From Chloroflexota bacterium (lineage in GTDB: Bacteria; Chloroflexota; Anaerolineae; Anaerolineales; Villigracilaceae), in NCBI GenBank assembly GCA_016235425.1, contig JACRLC010000088.1:106534-170533 (forward strand): a DNA stretch of 64,000 bases, in the 5' to 3' direction. Below are positions 49,996-59,680 of this stretch, in pieces. The position numbers and the translations under genes were made by a program. The notes under the pieces are model-generated. The model did no database searches, was not told the origin of the DNA, and was given only the letters and a program-made list of their open reading frames with translations. Each line of letters opens with the position of its first letter. Positions within the stretch are counted from its first letter, which is position 1.

Positions 49996-50967
49996 TTATT
50001 CCAATTCCCCCCACTCCGTCATTTTATTCAACTCGTCCGCTTCTTCCGCCGCCAGTTTCACATTCAACGAACCAAAGTTTTCCTTTAATTGCTCAACAGA
50101 AGTTGCCCCAATAATGGGACTGGTGATGACCGGGTCAGCCAGCATCCACGCCAACGCGACTTGTGAGACGGCGGCATTGTGGGCTTTGGCGATTTCATCC
50201 ATCTTGTCCAACAACGCAAAATTCTTTTCGGTCATAGCGCGTTTTCGTCCCTCAGCGCGGCGGCTTGCAGGCAATGGCTGGTCTTTGCGATATTTTCCGG
50301 TCAGGAATCCGCCCGCCAGCGGACTGTACGGGATCACGCCGAGTCCATAAGCCTTGCAGACCTCGCGCAATTCCGCTTCAAACTCTGCCCGCCACAACAG
50401 GTTGTAATGCGGCTGGAGGCTGTTGTAGCGGACAAGGTTGTATTTGTCTGAAGTCCATAGCGCCTGCATCAATTCCCATGCCTTGTAATTCGATGCGCCC
50501 GCGTAACGGACTTTTCCCTGTTTCACCAAATCGTCATAAGCGCGCATGGTTTCTTCGATGGGAGTGTCATCGTCTGTCCAGTGGGATTGGTACAGGTCAA
50601 CGTAATCCGTCTGCAGCCGCTTGAGCGATGCTTCTACGGCTTGCATAATGTGCGCGCGGCTAAGACCCTGGTCGTTTGGGCCGGCTCCCATTTCGCCGCG
50701 CACTTTCGTCGCCAGCACAATTTTGTCGCGCGGGATTTTGGCTCCCTTCAGCCAATTGCCCAAATATGTCTCTGCCACGCCGCCGGGATTTCCTTCCACC
50801 CATTTGGAATAGACATCGGCGGTATCGAAAAAGTTGATTCCAGACTCAAAAGCCGCAGAAAGGATTCGATGGGAATCCGCTTCGTTGACCGACCATCCAA
50901 ATTGCATCGTTCCCATACATAACGGCGAAACCTTCAACCCGGTGCGGCCAAGTTTTCGATATTCCAT
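49996..50967 (-). CDS. Aldo/keto reductase
   Basis: The 323-residue protein shows the catalytic tetrad D48 and Y53 (FFDTADVYS), K88 (IVLATKVRG) and H129 (DLYQSHWTD) on a TIM barrel. An NADPH-binding C-terminus contains PIIGATSVEQLKENF. It most resembles the YghZ/PdxI-like soluble reductases that act on small aldehydes and ketones. The start MEYRKLGRTGLKVSPLCMGT is family-typical. Confidence 0.95.
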   Translation of the reverse strand: MEYRKLGRTGLKVSPLCMGTMQFGWSVNEADSHRILSAAFESGINFFDTADVYSKWVEGNPGGVAETYLGNWLKGAKIPRDKIVLATKVRGEMGAGPNDQGLSRAHIMQAVEASLKRLQTDYVDLYQSHWTDDDTPIEETMRAYDDLVKQGKVRYAGASNYKAWELMQALWTSDKYNLVRYNSLQPHYNLLWRAEFEAELREVCKAYGLGVIPYSPLAGGFLTGKYRKDQPLPASRRAEGRKRAMTEKNFALLDKMDEIAKAHNAAVSQVALAWMLADPVITSPIIGATSVEQLKENFGSLNVKLAAEEADELNKMTEWGELE

Positions 50968-51013
50968 AGCGACCTCTTTTTGTCTGCAATTTACTGCCGT
51001 ACAAAATTCATTT

Positions 51014-51087
51014 GGGACGCTGATTCACGCAGAAAAACGCAGATCAATTCTTTTGAATCAGCGAAAATCAGCGTTTATCTGCGTCCC
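51014..51087. repeat. GGGACGC-ended dispersed repeat
   Basis: GGGACGCTGATTCACGCAG ... AATCAGCGTTTATCTGCGTCCC forms an imperfect inverted repeat, with CTGATT/AATCAG and CGCAGA/TCTGCG pairs. It lies in the 208-bp gap between the aldo/keto reductase start and the lipoprotein terminator. Confidence 0.75.
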
Positions 51088-51133
51088 GATCCGAAATGCA
51101 CGGTAGAGAAGTTGCTACTATAAAACGCAAACG

Positions 51134-51163
51134 AAAGCCGCCACCGAGATTCGGTGGCGGTTT
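51134..51163 (-). terminator. Intrinsic terminator of the lipoprotein gene
   Basis: CCGCCACCGA and TCGGTGGCGG form a perfect 10-bp stem around a 3-nt loop. On the minus strand it is preceded by AAA and followed by TTT. It lies 13 nt after the lipoprotein stop. Confidence 0.85.
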
Positions 51164-51175
51164 GTTATTTGCAGG

Positions 51176-51583
51176 TTACTGAACTTCAAAAGTCAGCGAT
51201 CTGTCCAATGTGCCGTTCAGGTAGACATCCACTTTATAGGAACCGACCGGCCAGGCCGCGTCATTGCTCAAGTAAAAACGGATCGTGTCATCGCTGGAGG
51301 TATAGTCCGTTTCGTAGATCACGGAGTTTGGCTCCTGGCCTTCTGCACTGACTGCAATCCAGGATACTTTCAACGCCGTATCGTCCGGCGCGTTTTTCAA
51401 TTCGAGGAACAAATTGAAGGTATCGTTTGCGGAGAAAACTGTTGTGCGGTTATTGCCTTCTTCGTCCGTGGAAAGCCAGGCGTCGCCGATATTAGCTGTG
51501 GAAATGCTTCCCCCGCTACAGGCAAGCACAGAAACGAAAAGCGCAACGACTGCAAGAACAATGGGAAACTTATTGACTTTCAT
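51176..51583 (-). CDS. Small predicted lipoprotein
   Basis: About 135 residues. The signal peptide ends in the lipobox VLAC, with the lipidated Cys followed by SGGS, which predicts anchoring on the outer face of the membrane. The mature part of about 112 residues looks like a single beta-sandwich: FNLFLELKNAP, LKVSWIAV and SYKVDVYLNGTLDRSLTFEV alternate in the way of Fn3/Ig-like domains. The ATG at 51583 has AAAGGAG 9 nt upstream; a GTG two codons earlier is less likely. The function is unknown. Confidence 0.82.
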   Translation of the reverse strand: MKVNKFPIVLAVVALFVSVLACSGGSISTANIGDAWLSTDEEGNNRTTVFSANDTFNLFLELKNAPDDTALKVSWIAVSAEGQEPNSVIYETDYTSSDDTIRFYLSNDAAWPVGSYKVDVYLNGTLDRSLTFEVQ

Positions 51584-51675
51584 ACTCACACTCTCCTTTG
51601 TTAATTTGATGGATACGGTTGGTCTCGAAGCAAAATCGGGGAGATTTTGTGCTCCGCTATACCCTTTGCCCTACT

Positions 51676-52395
51676 CTATTCAACTTCAATATAAAGCCGT
51701 TTGTTGATCGCGCCTTTGCTCTTGTAATCAACCACTTTGATCCTGCCTGCTTCCGACGTGTTCATAACGTGCGTGCCGCCATCGGCTTGCAGATCCAGGC
51801 CGACGATTTCCACCGTCCGAACCTGCATAATGCCCTCGGGAAGCAAATTGATTTTGGTACGGATTAAATCCGGGATTTGGAAGGCTTCCTCGCGCGGCAA
51901 TATTTTCACGCGGATTTCCCTCGCGGCCTCAACTTCCCTGTTGACTGCGCTCTCTATCTCGCGCACCAGCTCGCCGCGCATCGTTTCAAATTCAAAGTCC
52001 ATGCGGCCCTTGAGCGGTTCCATATCGCCGCCGGTCACCAGCGCGCCGTAATCGCGGAAGACTGTGCCGCACAGCACATGCAAAGCTGTATGAGTGCGCA
52101 TCAGCTTATATCGCCGCGCCCAGTCCAAGGTCCCGCGTGAAGCGGAGCCGACGGCAGGCAGGGGAGTTGCGCCGCCCAGGAAGTGAAGCACAGCGTCGCC
52201 CTGCTTCTTCACTTTGTCCACAACATGGATTATGCCGGAAACTTCAAGCGAACCGAAGTCACAGGGTTGCCCGCCGCCGCCCGGATAAAACGCAGAGCGA
52301 TCCAGCACAACGGCGCGCGCTTCGGCATCCACATCTGTGATCACCGCATCGAATTCTTTTAAATAGGCATCTGTTTGATAGAGTAGTTCGGTCAT
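51676..52395 (-). CDS. alaX: Alanyl-tRNA editing protein AlaX
   Basis: The 239-residue protein matches the editing half of AlaRS. The N-terminal part contains DRSAFYPGGGGQPCD. The editing site has the zinc-binding THTALHVL and, later, LQADGGTHVMNT, where the family has the third zinc ligand region (CGGTH or DGGTH). Such trans-editing factors remove Ser or Gly mischarged on tRNA-Ala. Its -10 box at 52402-52407 predicts a leaderless mRNA. Confidence 0.92.
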   Translation of the reverse strand: MTELLYQTDAYLKEFDAVITDVDAEARAVVLDRSAFYPGGGGQPCDFGSLEVSGIIHVVDKVKKQGDAVLHFLGGATPLPAVGSASRGTLDWARRYKLMRTHTALHVLCGTVFRDYGALVTGGDMEPLKGRMDFEFETMRGELVREIESAVNREVEAAREIRVKILPREEAFQIPDLIRTKINLLPEGIMQVRTVEIVGLDLQADGGTHVMNTSEAGRIKVVDYKSKGAINKRLYIEVE

Positions 52396-52401
52396 GCCCC
52401 A

Positions 52402-52407
52402 ATTATA
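52402..52407 (-). promoter_or_regulatory. -10 box (TATAAT) of alaX, leaderless
   Basis: On the minus strand TATAAT is followed by 6 nt (TGGGGC) and the ATG at 52395. No ribosome binding site. Confidence 0.65.
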
Positions 52408-52475
52408 GCCGCAAGATGTTTTTTCTTCTGAATCAATGGGAAGATTAGTGTTAGATTAGAAAACATAAAGCCGCT

Positions 52476-52505
52476 TGACTTCGACTCTCGATATATTGTA
52501 TAGTA
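52476..52505 (+). promoter_or_regulatory. Sigma-70-type promoter of the ABC/GldG operon
   Basis: -35 TTGACT (52476-52481), an 18-nt spacer and -10 TATAGT (52500-52505). This gives a leader of about 90 nt before the ATG at 52605. Confidence 0.65.
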
Positions 52506-52521
52506 ATCAGCGGAACGAATC

Positions 52522-52560
52522 CGGCACGGCCCGCCGTATGGTAGCTGTGCCGTTTGTTTC
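52522..52560 (+). promoter_or_regulatory. Leader hairpin with T-rich tail (possible attenuator) in the ABC operon
   Basis: CGGCACGGC and GCTGTGCCG can pair (one mismatch) across about 13 nt, and TTTGTTTC follows. It lies between the promoter and the first gene, so it could act as a partial terminator. Confidence 0.45.
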
Positions 52561-52604
52561 GTCAGTTCATCAAACCCTACACCCCTCATTATGAAGGAGA
52601 GTCC

Positions 52605-53528
52605 ATGATCAAAGTCACTGGTCTCACCAAGGACTATGGCGCGCGTCGCGCCATAAATAATGTGACCTTCGATGCCGAGCAGGGAGAAATAGTCGGCTTC
52701 CTCGGTCCCAACGGCGCAGGCAAGACCACCACCATGCGCATCCTCACCGGATACATGCCGCCAACCGAAGGTGAAGCGATCGTTGCCGGATACGATGTGG
52801 TAAGCGAGTCGCTCGAAGTACGCAGGCGCGTTGGATATTTGCCCGAAACCGTACCACTCTACACCGATATGACTGTTTTCGATTACCTGAAATTCATGGC
52901 AGACCTTCGCCACCTGCCCAACGCAGAGGACCGCGTGGATGAGTCAATCGAAATGGTCGGCCTCACAGACCGCGCCTCCGGTTTTATCGGCAACCTTTCC
53001 AAAGGCATGCGCCAGCGCGTTGGTCTCGCCCAGGCGCTCCTGCACAAACCGGAAGTGTTGATCCTCGACGAGCCGACCATCGGTCTCGACCCCGGCCAGG
53101 TTGTGGACGTTCGTAAATTGATCCGGGAAATCGGCAAGGAACGCACCGTCCTGCTTTCCACTCATATCCTTTCCGAAGCGCAGAACATCTGTGACCGCGT
53201 GCTGATCATCAACAAGGGCAAGATCGTCACCGAAGATACGCCGGAAAACCTGCAAGCCCGTCTCGTCGGCGCGGAACGCGTCATCCTGCGCGTGCGCGGC
53301 GAAGCGGACGATCTCGCAAAGACCGTGAGCAAAGTCAAAGGCGTGGAAAGCGTGGAAGCCAGGGCCGATGGCGCGATCGAATTCGAATTCGCACCCGGCA
53401 AGGACGTTCGCCCCGAAGTTGCAAAAATCATCATCAATGAAGGATATGACCTGCTTGAAATGCGACCCGTCGGCCTGAGCCTGGAAGAAATCTTCCTCGA
53501 ACTCACCGGCAGTGAATCACGCAGTTAG
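52605..53528 (+). CDS. ABC transporter ATP-binding protein, GldA-like
   Basis: About 307 residues from MIKVTGLTKDYGARRAINN, with AAGGAG before the ATG. Walker A is GPNGAGKTTT, the signature is LSKGMRQRVGLAQAL, and Walker B is VLILDEP. A C-terminal region of about 90 residues ends LSLEEIFLELT, as in GldA/NatA-type ATPases. It heads an operon with a permease (53538), a GldG-like protein (54284) and a DUF4340 protein (55887), the arrangement known from gliding-associated and related exporters. Confidence 0.94.
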   Translation: MIKVTGLTKDYGARRAINNVTFDAEQGEIVGFLGPNGAGKTTTMRILTGYMPPTEGEAIVAGYDVVSESLEVRRRVGYLPETVPLYTDMTVFDYLKFMADLRHLPNAEDRVDESIEMVGLTDRASGFIGNLSKGMRQRVGLAQALLHKPEVLILDEPTIGLDPGQVVDVRKLIREIGKERTVLLSTHILSEAQNICDRVLIINKGKIVTEDTPENLQARLVGAERVILRVRGEADDLAKTVSKVKGVESVEARADGAIEFEFAPGKDVRPEVAKIIINEGYDLLEMRPVGLSLEEIFLELTGSESRS

Positions 53529-53537
53529 AGGTGGTTT

Positions 53538-54284
53538 ATGAAAAATATCTGGACTATCGCAAAACGCGAATACGATCATTACTTCTCCAGCCCGGTGGCC
53601 TATGCAGTGGCTTTCACCATTCTGCTTGTGCTGGGAATCATTTTTGCTTTAAATATCTTTTACTACGCCCAAAACTCATTCCAGTCGTTTGGTTCCGCGC
53701 CGGACGTAAGCTCGATCACCGGCGCGTTCGTTTTCATGCTGGTACTCTCCGTCCCGGCGCTGACCATGCGCCTGGTATCGGATGAAAACCGCATGGGCAC
53801 GTTGGAACTCATGCTCACCGCGCCGGTCCGCGATGCGGAATTCATCATTGGCAAATGGCTGGGTGGATTTTTGTTCCTCTTCACCCTGATCGCCATCACC
53901 CTGATCTATCCCATCATCCTGAACAACCTCGTTTCGCCGGGCATTGACCAGCGCGTGATGCTCTCCGCATATCTGGGAGTGATCCTGATCTCGGCTTCCT
54001 TCCTTGCGCTCGGTGTGGGCATCTCGGCTGTCTTCTCGAACCAGATCGCGGCATTCTTCGTCACCATGTCCACTTTCGTTTTTCTGTGGTGGCTGGTGGG
54101 GTTCCCGGCAGGCATCCTTCCAAGCGGCGGAGAAATCTTCCAATACCTGGATATGAAAACGCATTTTTACGACTCACTGAACGTCGGCGTTATCAACCTT
54201 AGCGACATCGTTTATTTCATCAGCCTGATCGCGCTTGGCCTATTCACCGGCACAACTTCGGTGGAAATTCGGAGGTGGCGCTAA
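53538..54284 (+). CDS. ABC-2 permease, GldF-like
   Basis: The 248-residue protein begins MKNIWTIAKREYDHYFSSPVAY, a typical start of GldF/ABC-2 permeases. It has about six helices, and the loop RLVSDENRMGTLELMLTAPVRDAEFI is the conserved cytoplasmic coupling segment. It starts 10 nt after the ATPase, and its stop overlaps the next ATG (TAATG). Confidence 0.93.
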   Translation: MKNIWTIAKREYDHYFSSPVAYAVAFTILLVLGIIFALNIFYYAQNSFQSFGSAPDVSSITGAFVFMLVLSVPALTMRLVSDENRMGTLELMLTAPVRDAEFIIGKWLGGFLFLFTLIAITLIYPIILNNLVSPGIDQRVMLSAYLGVILISASFLALGVGISAVFSNQIAAFFVTMSTFVFLWWLVGFPAGILPSGGEIFQYLDMKTHFYDSLNVGVINLSDIVYFISLIALGLFTGTTSVEIRRWR

Positions 54285-55882
54285 TGGCTCCCAAGCAACA
54301 ACCCCCCTCAGCCCGCTACGCCTTCATCGGCTTGCTCGTCGCCCTCGTGGCTTGTGTCTCCACCGGCTTCATTGGACTTGTGAAGGGTGCGATTTCCCTG
54401 CAAATCTACACGCCCACAAACCCGGATACGATCACACTCGCCTTGCAGATCAGCATCGCGCTGATCGTCGTCGGACTGGCGGCCTACGCGTTGATGGCCC
54501 CGGACAAAATCCGCCGCTTCATCACCGGACGCCAGGCCCGCTACGGCTCGAACGCATTGATCCTGTCCCTGGCATTTCTCGGCATCATCGGTGTGGCGAA
54601 TTACATCGCATTCCAGAATCCAAAGAACATCGACCTCACCGAAGACAAGTCACACACACTGGCAAAAGAGACCCTGCAAGCCCTCGCCACCCTGCCTGAA
54701 AAAGTGTCTGCCGTGGCATTCTACACAACCAGCCTGCCCACCGATACCGCCGAGCAACTGCTGCGCGATTTCAAGTCAAACTCCAACGGCAAATTCGACT
54801 ATCGTTTTGTCAACCCCGATCTCGACCCCGTGGCGGCGCGTGAAGCGGGTGTCACCGGCGACGGCAAGATCATGCTGGTGATGGGTGACCGCAAGGAAAT
54901 CGCCTCTTCAGCCTCCGAAACGGAACTAACCCGCACCCTGATTCGTCTAATCAGCCCGGACGCGCGCGTGGTTTATTTCCTCACCGGCCACGGCGAAGGC
55001 GGCATTGACGGAGGCGCGGCGCCAAGTTTTGCGGTTGCACGCGGAACGTTGGAAAGCAAAAACTACACCGTCAATTCATTGAACCTGCTCGTAACGAACA
55101 AGGTGCCCGAAGACGCCCTCGCCATCATCGTCCCCGGCCCGATGAAACCGCTGACAAACCAGGAAGTGTTCCTGCTGAAATCATACGTTCAAGCAGGCGG
55201 TTCACTCGTTGTAATGGAAGATCCCGTTGCAGTTACCGAGTTCGGCGAATCGGCAGATCCGCTGGCAGATTACCTCAACAGCGACTGGGGCATCCTCCTG
55301 AACAATGACATCGTGATCGACCTGGTCAATTCGCAGAATCCTTTGCAGGCGGTCTCGTCGCAATACAGCCCGACGCATCCGATCACACAAAACCTGACCC
55401 AGAATTACATCGTGATCCTGCCTCAGGCAAGAAGCCTCAGCATCTCTTCGCAACCGGAAAACGTCGCCGCAACGCCGATCATTATGACGACCGAACAATC
55501 CTGGGGTGAGACGGAGCTGGTCTCCGGCCAGACCCCGGAATTCGCCGACGGTGTTGACTTCCCCGGCCCGTTGAACCTGGCTGTGGCCGCTGAAAATTCA
55601 AGCACGGGCGGCCGCATGGTGGTCTTCGGAAATTCCATCTTCGCAACGGACGAGGCCTTCGATGCGTTTGGCAACGGCAACATCTTCATCAACTCGGTGG
55701 ATTGGGCCGCCGAACAGGATGACCTGATAAACATCACGCCGCGCGAACCGATTGCCCGCTCCTTCCTGCCGCCCTCATCCTTCGGGTTGATCATGATCAT
55801 GATCGGCACGATCTTTATCCTGCCCGGCCTGGTGGTAGTGGCCGGTGTCTCATCGTGGATTTCACGGCGCAGGAGAGGCTAA
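54284..55882 (+). CDS. GldG-like ABC auxiliary protein
   Basis: About 532 residues with three N-terminal helices (about 10-32, 48-68 and 85-107) and a large extracytoplasmic domain (ABC_transp_aux, PF09822-like) with VYFLTGHGEGGID, IIVPGPMKPL and GGSLVVMEDP. A C-terminal helix (about 498-522) precedes the basic end SRRRRG. GldG-type proteins pair with GldF permeases, and the large domain is thought to bind a ligand or cell-wall partner. GGAGG lies 8 nt before the ATG at 54284, which fixes the start over the GTG three codons upstream. Confidence 0.9.
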   Translation: MAPKQQPPSARYAFIGLLVALVACVSTGFIGLVKGAISLQIYTPTNPDTITLALQISIALIVVGLAAYALMAPDKIRRFITGRQARYGSNALILSLAFLGIIGVANYIAFQNPKNIDLTEDKSHTLAKETLQALATLPEKVSAVAFYTTSLPTDTAEQLLRDFKSNSNGKFDYRFVNPDLDPVAAREAGVTGDGKIMLVMGDRKEIASSASETELTRTLIRLISPDARVVYFLTGHGEGGIDGGAAPSFAVARGTLESKNYTVNSLNLLVTNKVPEDALAIIVPGPMKPLTNQEVFLLKSYVQAGGSLVVMEDPVAVTEFGESADPLADYLNSDWGILLNNDIVIDLVNSQNPLQAVSSQYSPTHPITQNLTQNYIVILPQARSLSISSQPENVAATPIIMTTEQSWGETELVSGQTPEFADGVDFPGPLNLAVAAENSSTGGRMVVFGNSIFATDEAFDAFGNGNIFINSVDWAAEQDDLINITPREPIARSFLPPSSFGLIMIMIGTIFILPGLVVVAGVSSWISRRRRG

Positions 55883-55886
55883 GTCT

Positions 55887-56633
55887 ATGGCTGGCAAAGA
55901 AACACGCACAACAAAATCACAGCCCGCGAAGAAGGCCGCGCCGCGCTTGAAGAAACCCCGCCGCGGAGCGCCCATAGCCAGACCGCAGAAACCCATCTTT
56001 GGCGCGGGAACATTGATCTCCATCGTCGTCCTCGCCGGCTTGATTGCCGCCGCGATTTATCTCAACAAGCAAAAAGAATTGCCGGATGCAGATGCAACTC
56101 CCACCAGTGGGATCACGTTCGCCTTTCCGCCGGAAGAATTGGGCAACCCTTCCAGCATTGAGATCGCGCCTGCCGAAGGAGAGGCTGTCCGTGTGGCGCG
56201 TAACGCGGACGGTGCCTGGGCGCTGGAACTTCCCGAAGAAACGGAAGCAGACCAAGGCCAGGCAGAGGCGGCGGCTTCTCAAGTGTCCTCATTACGTATC
56301 ATCGAGGAAATCGCGGATGCCGATCCATCGATCTTTGGCCTCGATAAACCTGCTTATGTCGTCAAGGTCAAATTCACCGGCGGAACCGAGAGTGTTCTTG
56401 AAATAGGCGATTCAACCCCATCCAACAGCGGATACTACGCCCGCGTGGACAACGGGAAAATGATGATCCTTTCGCTCGATGGGATCAACAGCCTGCTCAG
56501 TCTCGTGTCTTTCCCGCCGTACTTGAACACTCCCACGCCCTCGCCCCTGCCGCCGACGGAAACGCCAATCCCGCCCGCTGAGACAAGCACGCCGGAAACA
56601 TCATTAACACCGGCCGCAACCTCCACGCCTTAA
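55887..56633 (+). CDS. DUF4340-domain protein with Pro/Thr-rich tail
   Basis: About 248 residues. A basic N-terminus (about 1-35, Lys/Arg/Pro-rich) precedes one membrane helix (about 38-55). A DUF4340 domain follows, with the recurring pattern IEIAPAEGEAVRVARNADGAWAL and FGLDKPAYVVKVKF...LEIGDSTPSNSGYYARVDN. The last about 40 residues are a TPTP/ETPIPP tail that may span the cell wall. DUF4340 genes commonly end GldA/F/G operons. The ligand is unknown. It starts 4 nt after gldG-like. Confidence 0.88.
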   Translation: MAGKETRTTKSQPAKKAAPRLKKPRRGAPIARPQKPIFGAGTLISIVVLAGLIAAAIYLNKQKELPDADATPTSGITFAFPPEELGNPSSIEIAPAEGEAVRVARNADGAWALELPEETEADQGQAEAAASQVSSLRIIEEIADADPSIFGLDKPAYVVKVKFTGGTESVLEIGDSTPSNSGYYARVDNGKMMILSLDGINSLLSLVSFPPYLNTPTPSPLPPTETPIPPAETSTPETSLTPAATSTP

Positions 56634-56670
56634 AGGGTTTTAATACCTAACTCGGACGAGCCGAAAAAGT

Positions 56671-56743
56671 TTTACCGCGAAGCCCGCTAAGAGCGCAAAG
56701 ATTTTAAAGGTTTTTCTTAGCGGCCTTTGCGTGCTTGGCGGTT
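56671..56743. repeat. Dispersed inverted repeat, ACCGCGAAG/CTTAGCGG type (copy 2)
   Basis: TTTACCGCGAAGCCCGCTAA ... TTCTTAGCGGCCTTTGCGTG and CTTGGCGGTT matches the element at 11850-11922. Confidence 0.78.
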
Positions 56744-56793
56744 CAAAAATTCTTGCACAAAAAACAAGGAGTTCACTTGTCAGGTAGGCTGCC

Positions 56794-56831
56794 CAGACGA
56801 TTTGTAATGCAAGAACATTACAAATCGTCTG
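56794..56831. promoter_or_regulatory. Perfect 16-bp dyad just upstream of the rpoD promoter
   Basis: CAGACGATTTGTAATG and its exact reverse complement flank a 6-nt loop, ending 15 bp before the -35 box. There is no T tract, so it is not a terminator. It could be an operator or a repeat. Confidence 0.6.
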
Positions 56832-56846
56832 AAATTCTGTAAAGTA

Positions 56847-56875
56847 TTGATTTTCACTCTGAAAAAGAGTATTCT
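56847..56875 (+). promoter_or_regulatory. Promoter of rpoD
   Basis: -35 TTGATT (56847-56852), a 17-nt spacer and -10 TATTCT (56870-56875). The leader would be about 25 nt. Confidence 0.65.
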
Positions 56876-56904
56876 GGATTAAAAATCCAACCTTGGATGT
56901 GTAA

Positions 56905-58119
<1,215 letters not shown>

Positions 58120-58137
58120 AAATAACGAAACTGTATT

Positions 58138-58167
58138 GTGGGGCAGGATAGTCTCCTGCCCCACTTT
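58138..58167 (+). terminator. Intrinsic terminator of rpoD
   Basis: GTGGGGCAGGA and TCCTGCCCCAC form a perfect 11-bp stem around 5 nt, followed by TTTGATTT. The -10 box of the next gene starts 4 nt later. Confidence 0.9.
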
Positions 58168-58171
58168 GATT

Positions 58172-58177
58172 TAAAAT
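58172..58177 (+). promoter_or_regulatory. -10 box (TAAAAT) of the GT39-like gene, leaderless
   Basis: TAAAAT, 6 nt (CTGTAT), then ATG at 58184. It directly follows the rpoD terminator, so it must serve the next gene. Confidence 0.65.
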
Positions 58178-58183
58178 CTGTAT

Positions 58184-59674
58184 ATGACTCCCAAACCGGG
58201 CTATCAAAGACTTCTCCTCATTTTTTTACTCGCAGTTGTTATCCGATTGGCAGGCATCGCATCACGTCCCATTTGGTACGACGAGGCCTTCTCCATCCTG
58301 ATCTCCGAACAAGGCCCTTCCGCCATCCTTGCCGGAACCATTAGCACAGATACGGATGCGTCCGCCGCGGAAGAACACCCTCCCGCGTATTACTTCACGT
58401 TATGGGGTTGGATGAAATTGTTCGGCAACTCATTATCTTCTGCGCGCGCATTGTCCATCATTGCAAGTCTTGGCATCGTTTTGCTTGCCCATCTTATCGC
58501 AAGGGAATTCTTCCATGAATCCGCCGCGCTTGCCGCGTTGTTCGCGGTCATCCTGCCGTTTCAGGTACATTACGCGCAGGAAATTCGCATGTACGTTTTT
58601 CTCGCTTTCTGGCTGACCCTCGCCGCGTATGCCCTTATAAAAAAACAATGGGCCATATTTGCAATCTCTGCCGCGCTGGCGCAATATACCCATAATCTCG
58701 CGGCAATCTATCTTATTCTTCTGGCTCTCACCCCGCTTTTTCAAAGGGACTGGAAGACGCTTCGCGCGTTGACCTTGGCCGGATTCGCCGCAATGATCAT
58801 TTACTCCCCCTGGCTGACCCAGCTGCCCGCGCAGTTCACAAAAGTCAACGCGGCTTATTGGATGGAAAGACCCGGCCCGGAAAAATTATTTACGCTCCTC
58901 CTGGTTTATCTCCCCAATCTGCCCCTGCCTGAAATACTGCTGTTACCCGGTCTGCTCTTCGCCATGTTGACCGTTGCACTCGCGGCCTACCAAACTTATC
59001 GCGCCGCGAGACAAAAACTTCCCGGCGCAAATCATGGCTTATGGCTTGCCTGCCTCTCGTTTGGGCCTCCGCTCCTGCTGTGGCTCATTTCGCAGTTCCT
59101 GCCAATTTACGTCGAACGCGCGCTTTTGCCTTCACACGTATTTTTTTGCATCTGGCTTGCCTGGGCATTGACCAGAACACAACTGCCGCGCCCAGTTCAG
59201 GTCACTGCTTTCGCGCTGGTGCTGGCCTCCGGCAGTATGGGAATATATCAGCATCTTAGCTATAACGGTTTTCCCTATGGCTCGTACGCCGCGCTGGACA
59301 ATTCCCTGCGTGGGCGAATGGAAACAGGCGATGTCATCATCCATTCGAGCAAGCTATCCTATCTTCCCTCGTTTTATTTCGACCGCGATCTCCCCCAGAG
59401 TTTTATCGCAGATCCAGCCGGGAGCGGGACAGATACCCTTTCAACGGCGACCATGCAAACCCTGAGTCTGAACGCCGCCAAAGATGTGGAGTCTGCCACA
59501 GCGGACGCGTCACGCGTTTGGTATATTATTTTCCAGCGATCCATCGATGAGCTAAAAGACCAGGGACGAAATACATACCCGGATTTGGAGTACCTGGGGA
59601 AAAATTTCGAGCTGGAGTCGGTCGAAGAATGGGATGATTTGCGATTGTATCTTTTCAAAAGGGACGCTCCGTAG
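58184..59674 (+). CDS. Glycosyltransferase family 39-like membrane protein (ArnT/PMT_2 type)
   Basis: The 496-residue protein has an N-terminal helix followed by RPIWYDEAFSILI, the Asp-Glu catalytic motif of PMT_2/ArnT-like GT-C enzymes. The periplasmic-type EEHPPAYYFTLWGW loop comes next, then about ten more helices and a soluble C-terminal domain of about 140 residues. It transfers a sugar from a polyprenyl carrier on the outer face of the membrane. It heads a three-gene run with two other polytopic proteins. Confidence 0.88.
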   Translation: MTPKPGYQRLLLIFLLAVVIRLAGIASRPIWYDEAFSILISEQGPSAILAGTISTDTDASAAEEHPPAYYFTLWGWMKLFGNSLSSARALSIIASLGIVLLAHLIAREFFHESAALAALFAVILPFQVHYAQEIRMYVFLAFWLTLAAYALIKKQWAIFAISAALAQYTHNLAAIYLILLALTPLFQRDWKTLRALTLAGFAAMIIYSPWLTQLPAQFTKVNAAYWMERPGPEKLFTLLLVYLPNLPLPEILLLPGLLFAMLTVALAAYQTYRAARQKLPGANHGLWLACLSFGPPLLLWLISQFLPIYVERALLPSHVFFCIWLAWALTRTQLPRPVQVTAFALVLASGSMGIYQHLSYNGFPYGSYAALDNSLRGRMETGDVIIHSSKLSYLPSFYFDRDLPQSFIADPAGSGTDTLSTATMQTLSLNAAKDVESATADASRVWYIIFQRSIDELKDQGRNTYPDLEYLGKNFELESVEEWDDLRLYLFKRDAP

Positions 59675-59680
59675 AATTTC

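Noticed and set aside
52392..52913. 173-codon open frame on the minus strand
   Set aside because: It overlaps the promoter region and the start of the ABC ATPase gene in antisense, and ends inside alaX; no motif.
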